Counted from the stretch's first letter, positions 24,007-33,390 are shown. The stretch is 64,000 bases of DNA from an uncultured Phaeodactylibacter sp. (GCA_913057245.1 CAJXNH010000016.1:1-64000); one strand, 5' to 3'. Numbers and translations: made by a program. The notes: generated by a model not told the origin, from the sequence alone.

Positions 24007-25918
24007 AGTCCTGAAAAATTTGGTTGAAGCCTGCAAGTGTATTGCCTTGAGGGCCGCTTTGCTGCCACAGATTTGTTCTAAAACCGTTTACATCTTCTGT
24101 AATTGGGTTGAGCGCAGATAATTGATCTAGAAAAGTAAAGCTTGAAACATTATCAACTAATGCATTAGGACTTCCCAATAACATCGGCTCCGCTGCAGGA
24201 GCAATAGGTATTGGTGGATTGACTCCATTTTCATCAAAAAGATCATAAAACAATCCCTCAGGAATGAACCCAATATTATTCTCTTCTAACCAGAACTCAA
24301 GTTCCTCTGCTTGATTAGCATATCGATTTGCATTGACCAGTCCATCACTATGCAACAACCCATACTTCAAATCCGCCAGGTACAGCTCCACGGACTCCGC
24401 CATGCCTTCTGCCAGTTCTGCACGGCCGGCACCGGGGTCCGTACCGTCTCCATAGGGCAGAGGCTCCCCGGAGCCCACCCGCGTCATGATATACGTTACA
24501 TAATCAATCCACCAATCCCGACCTACCTGGGCATACTGGGAGGCGTGCACCATCTCATGGTAGACCGTTTGCCGCTTATCGTCAGAGGGATCGGGATCAC
24601 CAAAACTAATGAAGATATCCGGTTTTGAGAGCTCCCAGTAAGTGTACAACAGACCTGTAAAGGGGGTTTGATAGGCTAATAAGTACCCAGCAATATCCCC
24701 AAGCCCAAACTGTTCATTATCAATAGTCCGGAACATAGGGGCGGCATTCAGGCGATCATCTAAGTTATGAATCAAAATCCGTAGCTTGCCAGGGCTGGGC
24801 AGGTCAATACCAAAGTCGTCATAATACTCATGCATGCCGTTATTGGTCAGGGCGGCTACATAGGCTTCTTCCTGTTTGCTGCTGTGGTCTTCCGGGTCAT
24901 CCTCCAGGCGCAGGCACAGGGCATGCCAGTTTTTACCATTTCGCCGTAGCTTCCAGGTATATTTTACCGGCTTGAGAAAAGCATTCCAAAATCTCGCTCC
25001 GCGGAATGACCGGATGACGGCCCGGTCGCTGGCCCGGTCTTTGAATACCACTTTGGTTTTCATCCGGCGGACATTGTAAGCTTTATTGATTTTCCAACAG
25101 CCCTCATCATCCGTGTCTGTATTTCGCCAAATGAAGCCCCAGTGGTGCCTGGTTGTTTTCACCTTTACCCGTCGTACGCCCTCGTCACCTGTTTGTGTGT
25201 CGGTCAGTATAATACGCCCGCCAGGCTTCTTTTTGTTTTCATAAACGAAGCAACCGCATTGTTCTACCTGGCCCGCAGGTGGCTCAGGGTCTTCTTCTTC
25301 TTCATCGTCGTCGCCTTCGGTGGGGTCTCCATCGCAGTCGCAGTACCACTCCAGGTGGAAAGGGCCAGCACTGGGATTCAGCCTCAATTTTGCGATACAG
25401 CCCGGAGGGCACTCGATCGGCTCTGGAATAATGGCGTTAATGACCTCTTGCTCTCCATACAGCCCCATCCGATCATCAAGAATGTAATTAGGGAAATTAG
25501 CCTTAGGTGCTGTAGACGCTACTGTGCCGGCGCTACCAGCCCCAGCTAGTGCTATAGTGCCTAAAGCGGTCCCCGGCACCACCTCACAAGTGAGGCTGCT
25601 GTCTTCAAGGCAGTCCGGCCAAGTCGGGCAATCCGGATGGCACAAACCTTCTGTCGCTTCATAGTAGGCTTCATTTCCTGAGATAACAAATGCGGTGAAG
25701 GTAAGCCTTGTTTCATATTGAGGGATATGCATAACTTCGAGCAATTCGAAAGGGACGGCAGGCATAGCACTGGCATTAAAATGAGCAGCCGTAATAGCTC
25801 CATATTCAGGAGAAAACCCATTTTCACCGATCGCAGGATCTACATAGTTCTCTGTCCCTTCATATACGACCTCAAAGTGAATAGGCTGTGTTTCAAATAT
25901 AACCATAGGCCTCCTCAA
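23996..25918 (-). CDS. HExxH metallopeptidase-like lipoprotein, locus 2, main reading frame
   Basis: A 640-residue frame that homology shows is the continuation of the frame ending at 25893; the two are out of register by one base near TATATTTGAA. It contains a Cys-bearing carboxypeptidase-regulatory-like domain (CGCFVYENKKKPGGR, TDDEGCWKI), then the zincin site H454-E455-x-x-H458 (VYHEMVHASQY) and a possible third ligand in RAELAEGMAESVELY. The tail is LWQQSGPQGNTLAGFNQIFQDYGY. It lacks its own signal peptide and needs the upstream frame for export. It overlaps the start of lipoprotein copy a. Either a pseudogene, a sequencing error at the shift, or programmed frameshifting. Confidence 0.75.
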   Translation of the reverse strand: MRRPMVIFETQPIHFEVVYEGTENYVDPAIGENGFSPEYGAITAAHFNASAMPAVPFELLEVMHIPQYETRLTFTAFVISGNEAYYEATEGLCHPDCPTWPDCLEDSSLTCEVVPGTALGTIALAGAGSAGTVASTAPKANFPNYILDDRMGLYGEQEVINAIIPEPIECPPGCIAKLRLNPSAGPFHLEWYCDCDGDPTEGDDDEEEEDPEPPAGQVEQCGCFVYENKKKPGGRIILTDTQTGDEGVRRVKVKTTRHHWGFIWRNTDTDDEGCWKINKAYNVRRMKTKVVFKDRASDRAVIRSFRGARFWNAFLKPVKYTWKLRRNGKNWHALCLRLEDDPEDHSSKQEEAYVAALTNNGMHEYYDDFGIDLPSPGKLRILIHNLDDRLNAAPMFRTIDNEQFGLGDIAGYLLAYQTPFTGLLYTYWELSKPDIFISFGDPDPSDDKRQTVYHEMVHASQYAQVGRDWWIDYVTYIMTRVGSGEPLPYGDGTDPGAGRAELAEGMAESVELYLADLKYGLLHSDGLVNANRYANQAEELEFWLEENNIGFIPEGLFYDLFDENGVNPPIPIAPAAEPMLLGSPNALVDNVSSFTFLDQLSALNPITEDVNGFRTNLWQQSGPQGNTLAGFNQIFQDYGY

Positions 25919-26336
25919 AAGCTTCTAATGCTTCGATATGCTCACCCGTTTGAGGCACCCACTTCAGGTAGTAATGCGTGGGCAGTAAATTACCAGCACT
26001 CCCCCTTAACATCTGGTAAGCCTGATTGATATTATCCAAAGCATAAGGGTTGTTCAATACATTACCAAGAACGGTTTCACCTGACCCGCTAAGTACCCCT
26101 CCAATAGAGCGGTTTTCAATGGCGCTGTTCACTGAAATATCAGGCAGTGCCTCCTTCTCACAACTCCAGCCCAGTATCATAATACTGAGGAGTATCAGAA
26201 AAGGCGCGATACGTGCCTTCCTTAGCTTAAGTTGCCTGGAGAGAAGTGTGTATGTTCTCCTTCGCCTATTGGCTTCGGCGGATGTGTATGTGACTTCTGT
26301 ATTAACAGCGCCACGCGAAAGATTAAGCAAGTTCAC
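25893..26336 (-). CDS. N-terminal part of the locus 2 HExxH lipoprotein (frameshifted from main frame)
   Basis: A 147-residue frame starting MNLLNLSRGAVNTEV, with an unusual Arg-rich stretch (ANRRRRTYTLLSRQLKLRKARI) followed by the hydrophobic core and lipobox APFLILLSIMILGWSC and EKEALPD. The rest (HYYLKWVPQTGEHIEALEAFEEAYGYI) aligns with the locus 1 protein (HHYVKFDPQSLEEYKALVESGITYV). The frame stops at TGA inside TATATTTGAA, whereas the homologous protein continues in the +1 frame. It therefore supplies the signal peptide and first mature segment of the same ancestral gene. Confidence 0.65.
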   Translation of the reverse strand: MNLLNLSRGAVNTEVTYTSAEANRRRRTYTLLSRQLKLRKARIAPFLILLSIMILGWSCEKEALPDISVNSAIENRSIGGVLSGSGETVLGNVLNNPYALDNINQAYQMLRGSAGNLLPTHYYLKWVPQTGEHIEALEAFEEAYGYI

Positions 26337-26751
26337 TGTTCAGTGTTTAAAACATGAGAGATAAAGAATAAGCACTTATCCTATTGTCACCCTAAAAATA
26401 AGAAGGCTCCGGAAACTTTTTTGTGACACCTTCCCCAAAAAAAGACAGAGCAGATTTTCGGCAATTACAAATGGAAGAAAAGATATCAATTTAATAATCA
26501 AGCCTGTAGCTATGGTCAAATCAATGCTCAGGCAGCGCTCGCTAATGTAATTGCACGAAAAAAAAACCGCTTTTTACCCCACCACGCCCCCATCACTCAC
26601 CAAAATCCAGTTCCCGTGGACATTTAGAAAAATGGCATTGGGGGACCGTTTTGCCCCTAAGGCCTTTGTTCCATGGCCATTGTCAATTCCTCCTGCCTGG
26701 GAAAAGAAAACAAGCAAATATGCAGAGGAAAAAACCGTAGCAGCAGCCCCC
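26337..26751. other. Gene-free stretch
   Basis: This 415-bp AT-rich stretch upstream of the locus 2 gene holds no convincing gene. A few poly-A and poly-T runs are present, but no clear promoter match or hairpin terminator was found for the BatA gene that ends at 26752. Confidence 0.5.
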
Positions 26752-28785
26752 CTAAACCTCCCAAAACCGCAGCAGCAACACCTCCACGCCCAAAAACACC
26801 AACGCCAAAATCAGGCACCAGCGCCATAGCGGAATGCCCTGACTCCGCTCTTCTATGGTGGCGGTGAGCACAGCGTTGTCGGCTACATTGATGAGGTTCG
26901 CGAGAGGGCCTACGTAGCTGGACAGCTCATCCGGGCTGTAGTAGTCGAGGTCGGACTCGCGGCGGTCGTAGTTGAAAGCGTAGGTGCCCAGTGGGTTCTC
27001 CGGCTGCAGGAAAAGGTCGTAGTAGCCGGCTTCATCGACCTGCTGCCCTACGGTAAGGTAGACTTTCGCGCCAATAATGCGCTGCTCGGGGATGAACTCT
27101 TCGGCTTCGCCCTGCAACTTGTAGACAATATCGCTGCTCGTGGCATCATGGGGGGCGACGATCGTAGCATCCTGCCCAATCGTGTAGGACAACTGCTGCC
27201 CCTGACGAGAGGATACCGACATCTTGAACAACATGGGCACAAAGATTTCTCCGTTGCGCACCAGGTCGTTGTACTCATCCGAAAGCGGGGCGGCACTGAG
27301 GTAGAGATTGCCCTGTCCGTTCTGATAGCGGGCCAGCAATACCGAACCATCGCGGTAGGTGAGCAATGGCTCTTCGCCCCGGTTGGCAAAATTGCTCAGG
27401 CTGAAATTGCCCTGTGTAGCGGGGAGCTTCAGGTTGGCAGAGCGGTTCTCGAAAACATCATTGAAGATGAAGGCATCGGTGTTGATCTGCCCCACCTGGC
27501 GGGGGCGCTCCTCGAATTGCTGCAGCTCGTTGGCCGGAAAGCCGGTAAGGAAGCTGCGGTAAGTGCCTACATCAGCATTCCGACTGGGGAAAACCAAGAG
27601 GTTGCCGCCATCCTGTACATACTGACGGAGCTCAAAGCCCAGGCCGGAGGATACCGTCCGCAGGTCGTTCAGCACAATCATATCGTAGTTCCCAAATTGG
27701 GAATAATCCAGCGCCTGACTGGGCAGGTTGTCAATTTTGAAGTTGTTGATGCCCTGGAATGCCGCCGTCAGAAAGCGGTTGGGCTGCTGCTCGTTGATGG
27801 CCAGCACCCGGATTTGTTCTTTCACATTGAAGGCAATGTGGTAATTGTCGTCAAACTGAATGGGGAAGTCGGTGATATTGAGGCGGGCTTCGTGCCAGCC
27901 GGTCCGCTGTATGGAAATATTGACGGTATCTACCACGGAAGACTCGGCGGGTACAGTCAGGGTGCCCACCGGTTTGTTCTCTCCCTCATAACGGATAGAC
28001 AGGCGGACGTTTTCCGCAGCTGCTTCGGTGAGGTTGCGCACCCGAACAACGAGCGGGTTGGGCTGATTGGGCATGGGCACCGGATTGGTAAACCAGGCCG
28101 AATCTATGCTGATGTTTTTTTCCTGTACGGCCTGCAGGGGCACAAGGTTGAGCTCCAGCGTCGTATCGCTGACAGCTTCGATATCGGTGATGTTGCGCTG
28201 GAAGTCGGAAATGTGGTAGACCACTTCGTTATCGGCCTCTGCCGTGGAAAGCGCCTGCCGTTGGCGGGTCAGAACTTCCGAAAGCTGCCGTACCGCCGGC
28301 CCGGGCTCTATTTCATCAATGAGCGCCAGGGCATCTTCCTGAGAAACCATGCGCTGATGCCGCCCTTCAAAGTCATTGGTCAGGATTTGAAATTCATCGG
28401 TGGGCGCGTAGGCTTGCACAATTTCCCTGGCGCGCTGTTTGGCTTTCTCTACCAAAGGCACGTCCTGGCTCAGGGCCTGCATGCTGAAGGAATTGTCGAT
28501 GAACAGGCTGACCGCCTTATTGCCCTGCTGCACCTCGGCATCTTCCTGCGGGATAAATGGCTGAGCAAAGGCGAACACCAGAAACGCTACTGCCAGCAGC
28601 CGCATCAGCAGTACGAGCAGGTTGCGAAGGCGGGAGCGGGCGCTTGTCTCCTCCTTGACTTCTTTCAAAAAGCGCACATTCGTAAAGTACACTTTCTTAA
28701 ACCGCCGGAAGTGGAACAGGTGAATGATCACGGGGATCGCTAGTGCAGCGAGGGCGAACAAAAAAGCCGGGAAGAGAAACTGCAT
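26752..28785 (-). CDS. BatA-domain protein with von Willebrand factor A-like region
   Basis: A 677-residue membrane protein. The N-terminus is the BatA/aerotolerance-type domain with two membrane segments (MQFLFPAFLFALAALAIPVIIHLFHFRRFK and a second at ~55-75). Next comes a VWA-like domain with the MIDAS-type motif FIDNSFSMQ. A large periplasmic region follows, with a glutamine-amidotransferase-like stretch (NYDMIVLNDLRTVSSGLGFELRQYVQDGGNLLVFP in outline). One C-terminal membrane helix ends the protein (LALVFLGVEVLLLRFWEV). Such proteins occur across Bacteroidota; a role in envelope stress or cell-surface assembly is suspected but unproven. No Bat operon partners are adjacent. Confidence 0.85.
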   Translation of the reverse strand: MQFLFPAFLFALAALAIPVIIHLFHFRRFKKVYFTNVRFLKEVKEETSARSRLRNLLVLLMRLLAVAFLVFAFAQPFIPQEDAEVQQGNKAVSLFIDNSFSMQALSQDVPLVEKAKQRAREIVQAYAPTDEFQILTNDFEGRHQRMVSQEDALALIDEIEPGPAVRQLSEVLTRQRQALSTAEADNEVVYHISDFQRNITDIEAVSDTTLELNLVPLQAVQEKNISIDSAWFTNPVPMPNQPNPLVVRVRNLTEAAAENVRLSIRYEGENKPVGTLTVPAESSVVDTVNISIQRTGWHEARLNITDFPIQFDDNYHIAFNVKEQIRVLAINEQQPNRFLTAAFQGINNFKIDNLPSQALDYSQFGNYDMIVLNDLRTVSSGLGFELRQYVQDGGNLLVFPSRNADVGTYRSFLTGFPANELQQFEERPRQVGQINTDAFIFNDVFENRSANLKLPATQGNFSLSNFANRGEEPLLTYRDGSVLLARYQNGQGNLYLSAAPLSDEYNDLVRNGEIFVPMLFKMSVSSRQGQQLSYTIGQDATIVAPHDATSSDIVYKLQGEAEEFIPEQRIIGAKVYLTVGQQVDEAGYYDLFLQPENPLGTYAFNYDRRESDLDYYSPDELSSYVGPLANLINVADNAVLTATIEERSQGIPLWRWCLILALVFLGVEVLLLRFWEV

Positions 28786-28992
28786 ATATTCTTTGGGTTG
28801 CTTTTGGTCTGTTTTTCACGTATCTTCTGCAGGCTCACTAGTGCGACTAGACCGAATTATTTGATAGTATTTTCAAGCTCAAGCCCTTCTGTAATGCCTG
28901 GTCTGTAACTGTCAAGTATTTACGCCTCGATCCACTAGCCAACAGAATCAAGATAAAGAACGCGAATTTAACCATAAAGTTATTGCGGGGCA

Positions 28993-29015
28993 AGGTATTG
29001 GCCGCTAATACCTTT
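28993..29015. promoter_or_regulatory. Inverted repeat upstream of the T9SS cargo gene
   Basis: AAGGTATT-GGCCGCT-AATACCTT is a perfect 8-bp dyad 27 bp before the ATG at 29042. TACCTTTA within it is one base off the -7 consensus TAnnTTTG. It may be an operator over a weak promoter. Confidence 0.35.
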
Positions 29016-29041
29016 ATTCATCATCAAACACCCAAAGTATT

Positions 29042-30049
29042 ATGAAAAGAGTGATTTACGCGCTTTTGCTGACTATTGGCGCCTATTCTGCGGTACATGC
29101 TCAAAGTTCTTATTTGGCTGGCAACATGCGTATTATTCAGGAAGACGCCACTGAAGCCAATCTGACGCTGGAAGCCCGGGTACAACTGGTCAGCCCCATT
29201 GATAGTCCTGTAGAAGATAGTATACCTGTTTTATGGGGAGACGGGAGTTCAGGTTGGCTATTGCTCCTGCAGGAAGCGAATATTCCCCCGGAATTAGTCA
29301 GACTGATTTACACCAATACCCATACGTATCCTGCCAGAGGATCGTACACCATTACTTCACCCGTATGTTGCTTCTCTGAAATGATCGCCAATCTTGATCC
29401 GGGGGCAACCATGCCTCTTCAAGCCCATTATACCATTCTCAACCCTCAGTTTCAGGGAACCAATACTACGGTTGTCGTTTCAGATTTGGAGGAGACAAGC
29501 CTCGTGAATGAGCCTTTGAGTTTCTCCCCTACTCCTTTTGATACGGATAATGATTCTATTTGGGTTTCTATCCCTGATTTAGATGATTCCTTTTCGGGGT
29601 ATCAACCTGTGAATGTTGTTGATCCCGGAGGGAGCGGCACGCTACTTGTAGAGAACCCCCTGTTTGGGGGAACGGTCTGGGATAGCCCAGGTACAGCAGG
29701 TCAATCCTACATCGTACCCTATCATCTTGAAGAGTTCCGCAACGGGCAAAGGATTTCAAATGTCTTGGCTTACTATTGGCTCCGGGTAGCATCACCAACC
29801 AATGCCAACACGACTGCAAAACCGAACTTAAAAGTGTTCCCCAACCCTGCCAGCCAAACCCTGCAGGTGCAAACGGAAAACCCCACTCAATGGTCGGGCG
29901 TACTCTACAACGCACAGGGGCAACGGATACAGCAATGGGCTCATCTGCCTGCTGACGGGCAAATCGGCCTCTCCTGCCCCGGTGGGCTGTATCTGCTGCA
30001 ATTGCAAAATGGAGATCAGGTACGGACAGAAAGAATCGTGGTGCGGTAA
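29042..30049 (+). CDS. Secreted protein with T9SS C-terminal sorting domain
   Basis: A 335-residue protein with signal peptide MKRVIYALLLTIGAYSAVHAQ. Residues ~20-250 form an uncharacterised beta-rich region; the segment NLTLEARVQLVSPIDSPVEDSIPVLWGDG and a later YTITSPVCCFSEMIANLDPG suggest Ig-like folds. The C-terminal ~70 residues are a type A sorting signal (LKVFPNPASQTLQVQTENP ... GGLYLLQLQNGDQ). It should be exported by T9SS. Function unknown. It is monocistronic with its own terminator 8 bp beyond the stop. Confidence 0.82.
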   Translation: MKRVIYALLLTIGAYSAVHAQSSYLAGNMRIIQEDATEANLTLEARVQLVSPIDSPVEDSIPVLWGDGSSGWLLLLQEANIPPELVRLIYTNTHTYPARGSYTITSPVCCFSEMIANLDPGATMPLQAHYTILNPQFQGTNTTVVVSDLEETSLVNEPLSFSPTPFDTDNDSIWVSIPDLDDSFSGYQPVNVVDPGGSGTLLVENPLFGGTVWDSPGTAGQSYIVPYHLEEFRNGQRISNVLAYYWLRVASPTNANTTAKPNLKVFPNPASQTLQVQTENPTQWSGVLYNAQGQRIQQWAHLPADGQIGLSCPGGLYLLQLQNGDQVRTERIVVR

Positions 30050-30056
30050 ATAAAGC

Positions 30057-30114
30057 AACCTGACAAGTATCCACAGGCATCAGCCCGTGATCTTGTCAGG
30101 TTTAGCTGTTTTTT
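30057..30114 (+). terminator. Intrinsic terminator of the T9SS cargo gene
   Basis: AACCTGACAAG / CTTGTCAGGTT, a perfect 11-bp stem with a 24-nt loop, followed by TTTAGCTG and six Ts. Confidence 0.75.
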
Positions 30115-30129
30115 AGCTCCCTTTATGGT

Positions 30130-30870
30130 CTAATTCTCATCAATCAAATCACCACTGCCGGTGATGTTGACATCAATCTCGGGCGAGCCAATGAAGCGCA
30201 CGTCCCAGCTGCCGGAAATGCGGACTTTCAGGAACTCCGCCACATTGACCTCGGTGCCACCGCTGCCGCTGATGTTAATGTCGGCCGTACGCGCCTGCAT
30301 GCCAAAAGCCTGCACATCACCGCTGCCACTGAGGCGGTACACAGCTTCGTCGCAGAGGCCGTCAATGATCAGGTCGCCACTGCCGCTGATCTTCACATCT
30401 ATATCATCCGCTTCTGTTTCTATGCGGACATCGCCACTGCCACTAAGCTGAAAGTCGATGTCTTCTGCCAGGAAAAGGTTTTCGCCCATGATATCGCCTG
30501 AACCGGAGCTGTAGACACGGCGAAGTACCGGCAGGGTGATGAAGATTTCCATATTGTCCAGATCACGGACGCAACGGTCGAACTCGATTTCCCAAATACC
30601 ATTATTGACATCCAGTTCCAGTTCATCAATCGCATCTTCCTTGCCTTCCACGATGACTTCCTGTACGTCCCCCTGCCGGATGAAGACCTCTGCTGACGTT
30701 TCATTTTTAATACCGCTGAAGTCGTCAATGACCAGACTTTGGCTTACAAATGGCCCATCGGCATTCAGGCAGCCAATGGAAAAGCTGTCATCGTCGTCAA
30801 TGTTGATAAAGCAGCCGCTGCCCAATAGTGCCGTGGCAAGGGCGAATAGCATCATTTGAATCGTTTTCAT
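30130..30870 (-). CDS. GIN-domain (DUF2807) lipoprotein
   Basis: A 246-residue lipoprotein; the signal ends LLGSGC. The body is a right-handed beta-helix-like head-GIN domain with regularly spaced SGSGDV/SGSGDI repeats (IDFQLSGSGDV, DVKISGSGDL, VYRLSGSGDV, DINISGSGG). DUF2807 proteins are widespread in Bacteroidota, called putative auto-transporter adhesin head domains, with no settled function. An acidic DDDDS patch follows the lipidated Cys. The gene lies on the minus strand, convergent with the T9SS cargo gene. Confidence 0.88.
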   Translation of the reverse strand: MKTIQMMLFALATALLGSGCFINIDDDDSFSIGCLNADGPFVSQSLVIDDFSGIKNETSAEVFIRQGDVQEVIVEGKEDAIDELELDVNNGIWEIEFDRCVRDLDNMEIFITLPVLRRVYSSGSGDIMGENLFLAEDIDFQLSGSGDVRIETEADDIDVKISGSGDLIIDGLCDEAVYRLSGSGDVQAFGMQARTADINISGSGGTEVNVAEFLKVRISGSWDVRFIGSPEIDVNITGSGDLIDEN

Positions 30871-30945
30871 AGTTTCTTGTTTTTTACAAGATGCTATGTT
30901 AGCATCTCTGCAGTGAGTGAAAAATGTCGGGTGATTATAAGCTTG

Positions 30946-31539
30946 TTAGTTGTCCCTGTCCCACCCGAACCAGCCGAAGCGGAAGGTCAGGTTAGCCAGA
31001 GTGCCATCAAAGGCATTGGATTTGTAGGGGCTGTTGTCGCTTATGCCGTCCACATAGCGATAGCCTACGGTACCCGCCACACGGAACCAGCGGGTCACAT
31101 TCAGCTCCAGCCCGATTTCCGGTGTCACTACAAATACATTGTCGGTATTATCCGGGAAGGAGGAGTTGTCGGAGACGTCAATGCCGACTGCGCCCCAACC
31201 CAGGCGGGCACTTGTGTAAAGGTGCAGCACGCGGTGAGGCGCCAGGGTATACCCCAGCCAGAAACCACCGTGCCCGAGCTCGATTTCCTGAATGTCGTCA
31301 TCCTCAATCAGGCGCTCAAAGTCAATACTCCCTACGCCGTAGCCACCGATAAAGAAGTTATCAATCACCACGCCACCGCCACCGCCTACGGCGGTCGTCA
31401 TATCATTGCCCAGCCCCATCTCAATGATTGGCGCGCCAAAGCCACCAACAACGCGGGCATTGTTAAATAAGGTTTCGTGCTGTGCCTGAACAGCCAGCCC
31501 CAGCAGCAGGGCCAAAGTGAGCAATCCTAACTTTTTCAT
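30946..31539 (-). CDS. Outer-membrane beta-barrel protein
   Basis: A 197-residue protein with signal peptide MKKLGLLTLALLLGLAVQAQ. Strand patterns such as VVIDNFFIGGYGVGSIDFER, GGFWLGYTLAPHRVLHLYTSARLGWG and GLELNVTRWFRVAGTVGYRYV suggest a small 8-strand barrel; the C-terminus ends LTFRFGWFGWDRDN. It lies about 168 bp downstream of the STN-repeat gene on the same strand, so it may belong to the sigma/FecR operon or have its own promoter. No specific family was recognised. Confidence 0.75.
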   Translation of the reverse strand: MKKLGLLTLALLLGLAVQAQHETLFNNARVVGGFGAPIIEMGLGNDMTTAVGGGGGVVIDNFFIGGYGVGSIDFERLIEDDDIQEIELGHGGFWLGYTLAPHRVLHLYTSARLGWGAVGIDVSDNSSFPDNTDNVFVVTPEIGLELNVTRWFRVAGTVGYRYVDGISDNSPYKSNAFDGTLANLTFRFGWFGWDRDN

Positions 31540-31707
31540 GATCTATTGCTTTTCGTTGATTTTAAATAATGATTTCTCGCCCTTGCAGCCGGCAGAAGAC
31601 CGTTCCTGCAAGGCATAACTATGGCTGGCCGGGATGATTCCCGGACGTTGCCTGTTTCAAAAAATTAATGGTCAATTCGGTGCCCGGTTTATTCCGGGAA
31701 TCACATG

Positions 31708-33378
31708 CTAAAATCGTATACCGCCCTGTACGCCTACCCAAAACCGCAGGTGGGTATTTTGTCCGCCTTCCGCAAGGGTGTAGGAAGGATCAATCACCCG
31801 TGACCCCAGTTCGCCCGTCTCAGGGTCTGCTACCCGGGACACCATTAGGTTGGCGATGGGGCCGGCAAAAAAGCTCGTCTTTCGGTCCGTGCCGTTGTAG
31901 CCCAGTGTCAGGCTGAGCTGATTGAGCAGGTTGACTTCTTTGGTCCACCGCTCCAACTCGTTGATGTGCATGCAGGTGGCTTCCACATTCATCATCAGGT
32001 TTGGAGTGAAGCGTTTGGTGGTGCCTATGCCGTAGCCGAGCCCCCAGCTGTAAGCCCGCGCTTCTTCAGCTGCCCCTACTGTACCAGGCTGCTCCTGCAT
32101 ATCCCAGCGCATACCGACTTTGAATATGTTATAAAAGGAATACGCGCCAAGCTTCAATGCCGCATTGGCAAACAACGCGTCATTGGACGACAGCTCAAAG
32201 CGGTTGTAGCCGTTCTTTACGATGTTGAGCAAGCCAACCGGCACACCGTTCACCGTATCCGCTACGTTGATGAGTGCCACCTGAAAGCCGTCTACCCGTT
32301 TTGCCTTATTGAAAAGGGCGCTGACCTGACCGCCTTCCACATCTCCCGCCTTATTGAACAGGCCGGATATCTGGGAGCGGGTAAAGCCCTGGCTTTTATT
32401 GAACAAGCTTGCAACCTGCAGCCCTTCCGCTTTACCTCCGGAAATGTTGAACAACCCCGAAGCCTGCAGCCCGGCAGCGTCGCCATGACTGATGTTGAAC
32501 AGGCCGGCAGCCTGAATGGCCTGCGTCTCTCCGGCGATATTGAATACACCGGCAGCCTGCACACCTTGTACTTTGCCATTATTGACGTTGAAAACACCGC
32601 CGACCTGTGTGCCAATGACATCTCCGCCAACCTGACTGCCCACACCGGCAATCTGTACGCCTTCAACGTCATTGATGATCTTGTTGTAAAGACCGCCCAC
32701 TTCGAGGCCGTCTACACCGCCATTAGTGCCCCAGAGCACATTAAGGGATACATTGTTCGTAATCTCAGCGCTGCGCTCAAGGTTAGTCCCTACGTAAGGC
32801 AGGATAGACACCTGAGCCAGCCGGCGGTCGCCCCTGTACACTTTTTCATCGCTTTGGGAAGCCATCGTCGGAGGAGGAGGCAACTCAAACCAGTCAATAT
32901 TGATTTCTTTGTAAGCATCTCCACCCGGTCCGTTAATCACTTTTGTCTCTGCTGACCGAATGGGCTGCATATCCTGGCTCAAGCGTTCCCGCTCAGCTGT
33001 ATCCTCCGGATAAATCGGGCTTTGTTGCTTGACCTTAGGTTGTACGGGTGCCAATTGCCCAAGTTCTTCGGTTTTGCGGCTGGGTTTCAGCATGACCTGA
33101 TTCCCCGTTTTGCGATAGGAAATCGGAAGTTGCCGGCATATTTCATCCATTATAGTTTCCAGCTTTGCCCCATCTTCCGCATTTATTGAGATCCTCCGCT
33201 CCAGCGGGATGAAGTCCGGGCTGTAGGAAAAGCGCACCTGAAATTGCTGCTCCAGGTCATTGAGTACCTCCCCCAGAGACTGATTGATGGTACGATAGCT
33301 GGCCAGTACTGCCGGAGCCTGGGCATTGAGCCCGGCACCTGCAAACAATAAACCCGCAAATAATAGCAGTTTTTTCAT
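31708..33378 (-). CDS. STN-domain protein with surface repeats (LA_2272-like)
   Basis: A 556-residue secreted protein. After the signal peptide (MKKLLLFAGLLFAGAGLNAQ) there is a Secretin/TonB short N-terminal domain at ~25-100 (LNDLEQQFQVRFSYSPDFIPLERRISINAED in outline), as in FecA-type transducers. Instead of a TonB-dependent barrel, residues ~225-390 hold about eight tandem ~20-residue repeats of the form GxQxxGxFNxxxG (VQAAGVFNIAGETQ, LQASGLFNISGGKAE, SQISGLFNKAG). The C-terminal part looks barrel-like. It follows the FecR gene by 12 bp, so it is probably the outer-membrane partner of that anti-sigma system. Confidence 0.82.
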   Translation of the reverse strand: MKKLLLFAGLLFAGAGLNAQAPAVLASYRTINQSLGEVLNDLEQQFQVRFSYSPDFIPLERRISINAEDGAKLETIMDEICRQLPISYRKTGNQVMLKPSRKTEELGQLAPVQPKVKQQSPIYPEDTAERERLSQDMQPIRSAETKVINGPGGDAYKEINIDWFELPPPPTMASQSDEKVYRGDRRLAQVSILPYVGTNLERSAEITNNVSLNVLWGTNGGVDGLEVGGLYNKIINDVEGVQIAGVGSQVGGDVIGTQVGGVFNVNNGKVQGVQAAGVFNIAGETQAIQAAGLFNISHGDAAGLQASGLFNISGGKAEGLQVASLFNKSQGFTRSQISGLFNKAGDVEGGQVSALFNKAKRVDGFQVALINVADTVNGVPVGLLNIVKNGYNRFELSSNDALFANAALKLGAYSFYNIFKVGMRWDMQEQPGTVGAAEEARAYSWGLGYGIGTTKRFTPNLMMNVEATCMHINELERWTKEVNLLNQLSLTLGYNGTDRKTSFFAGPIANLMVSRVADPETGELGSRVIDPSYTLAEGGQNTHLRFWVGVQGGIRF

Positions 33379-33390
33379 GGCTTTTCGTGC

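Noticed and set aside
27148-28743. 531-codon open frame antisense to the BatA gene
   Set aside because: Shadow of a well-supported gene; no domain or signal recognised in its translation.
30856-31470. 204-codon plus-strand frame over the barrel gene
   Set aside because: Antisense to a barrel protein with a good signal peptide; no features of its own.
31966-32955. 329-codon open frame antisense to the STN-repeat gene
   Set aside because: Its apparent repeats only mirror the GxFN repeats on the other strand.
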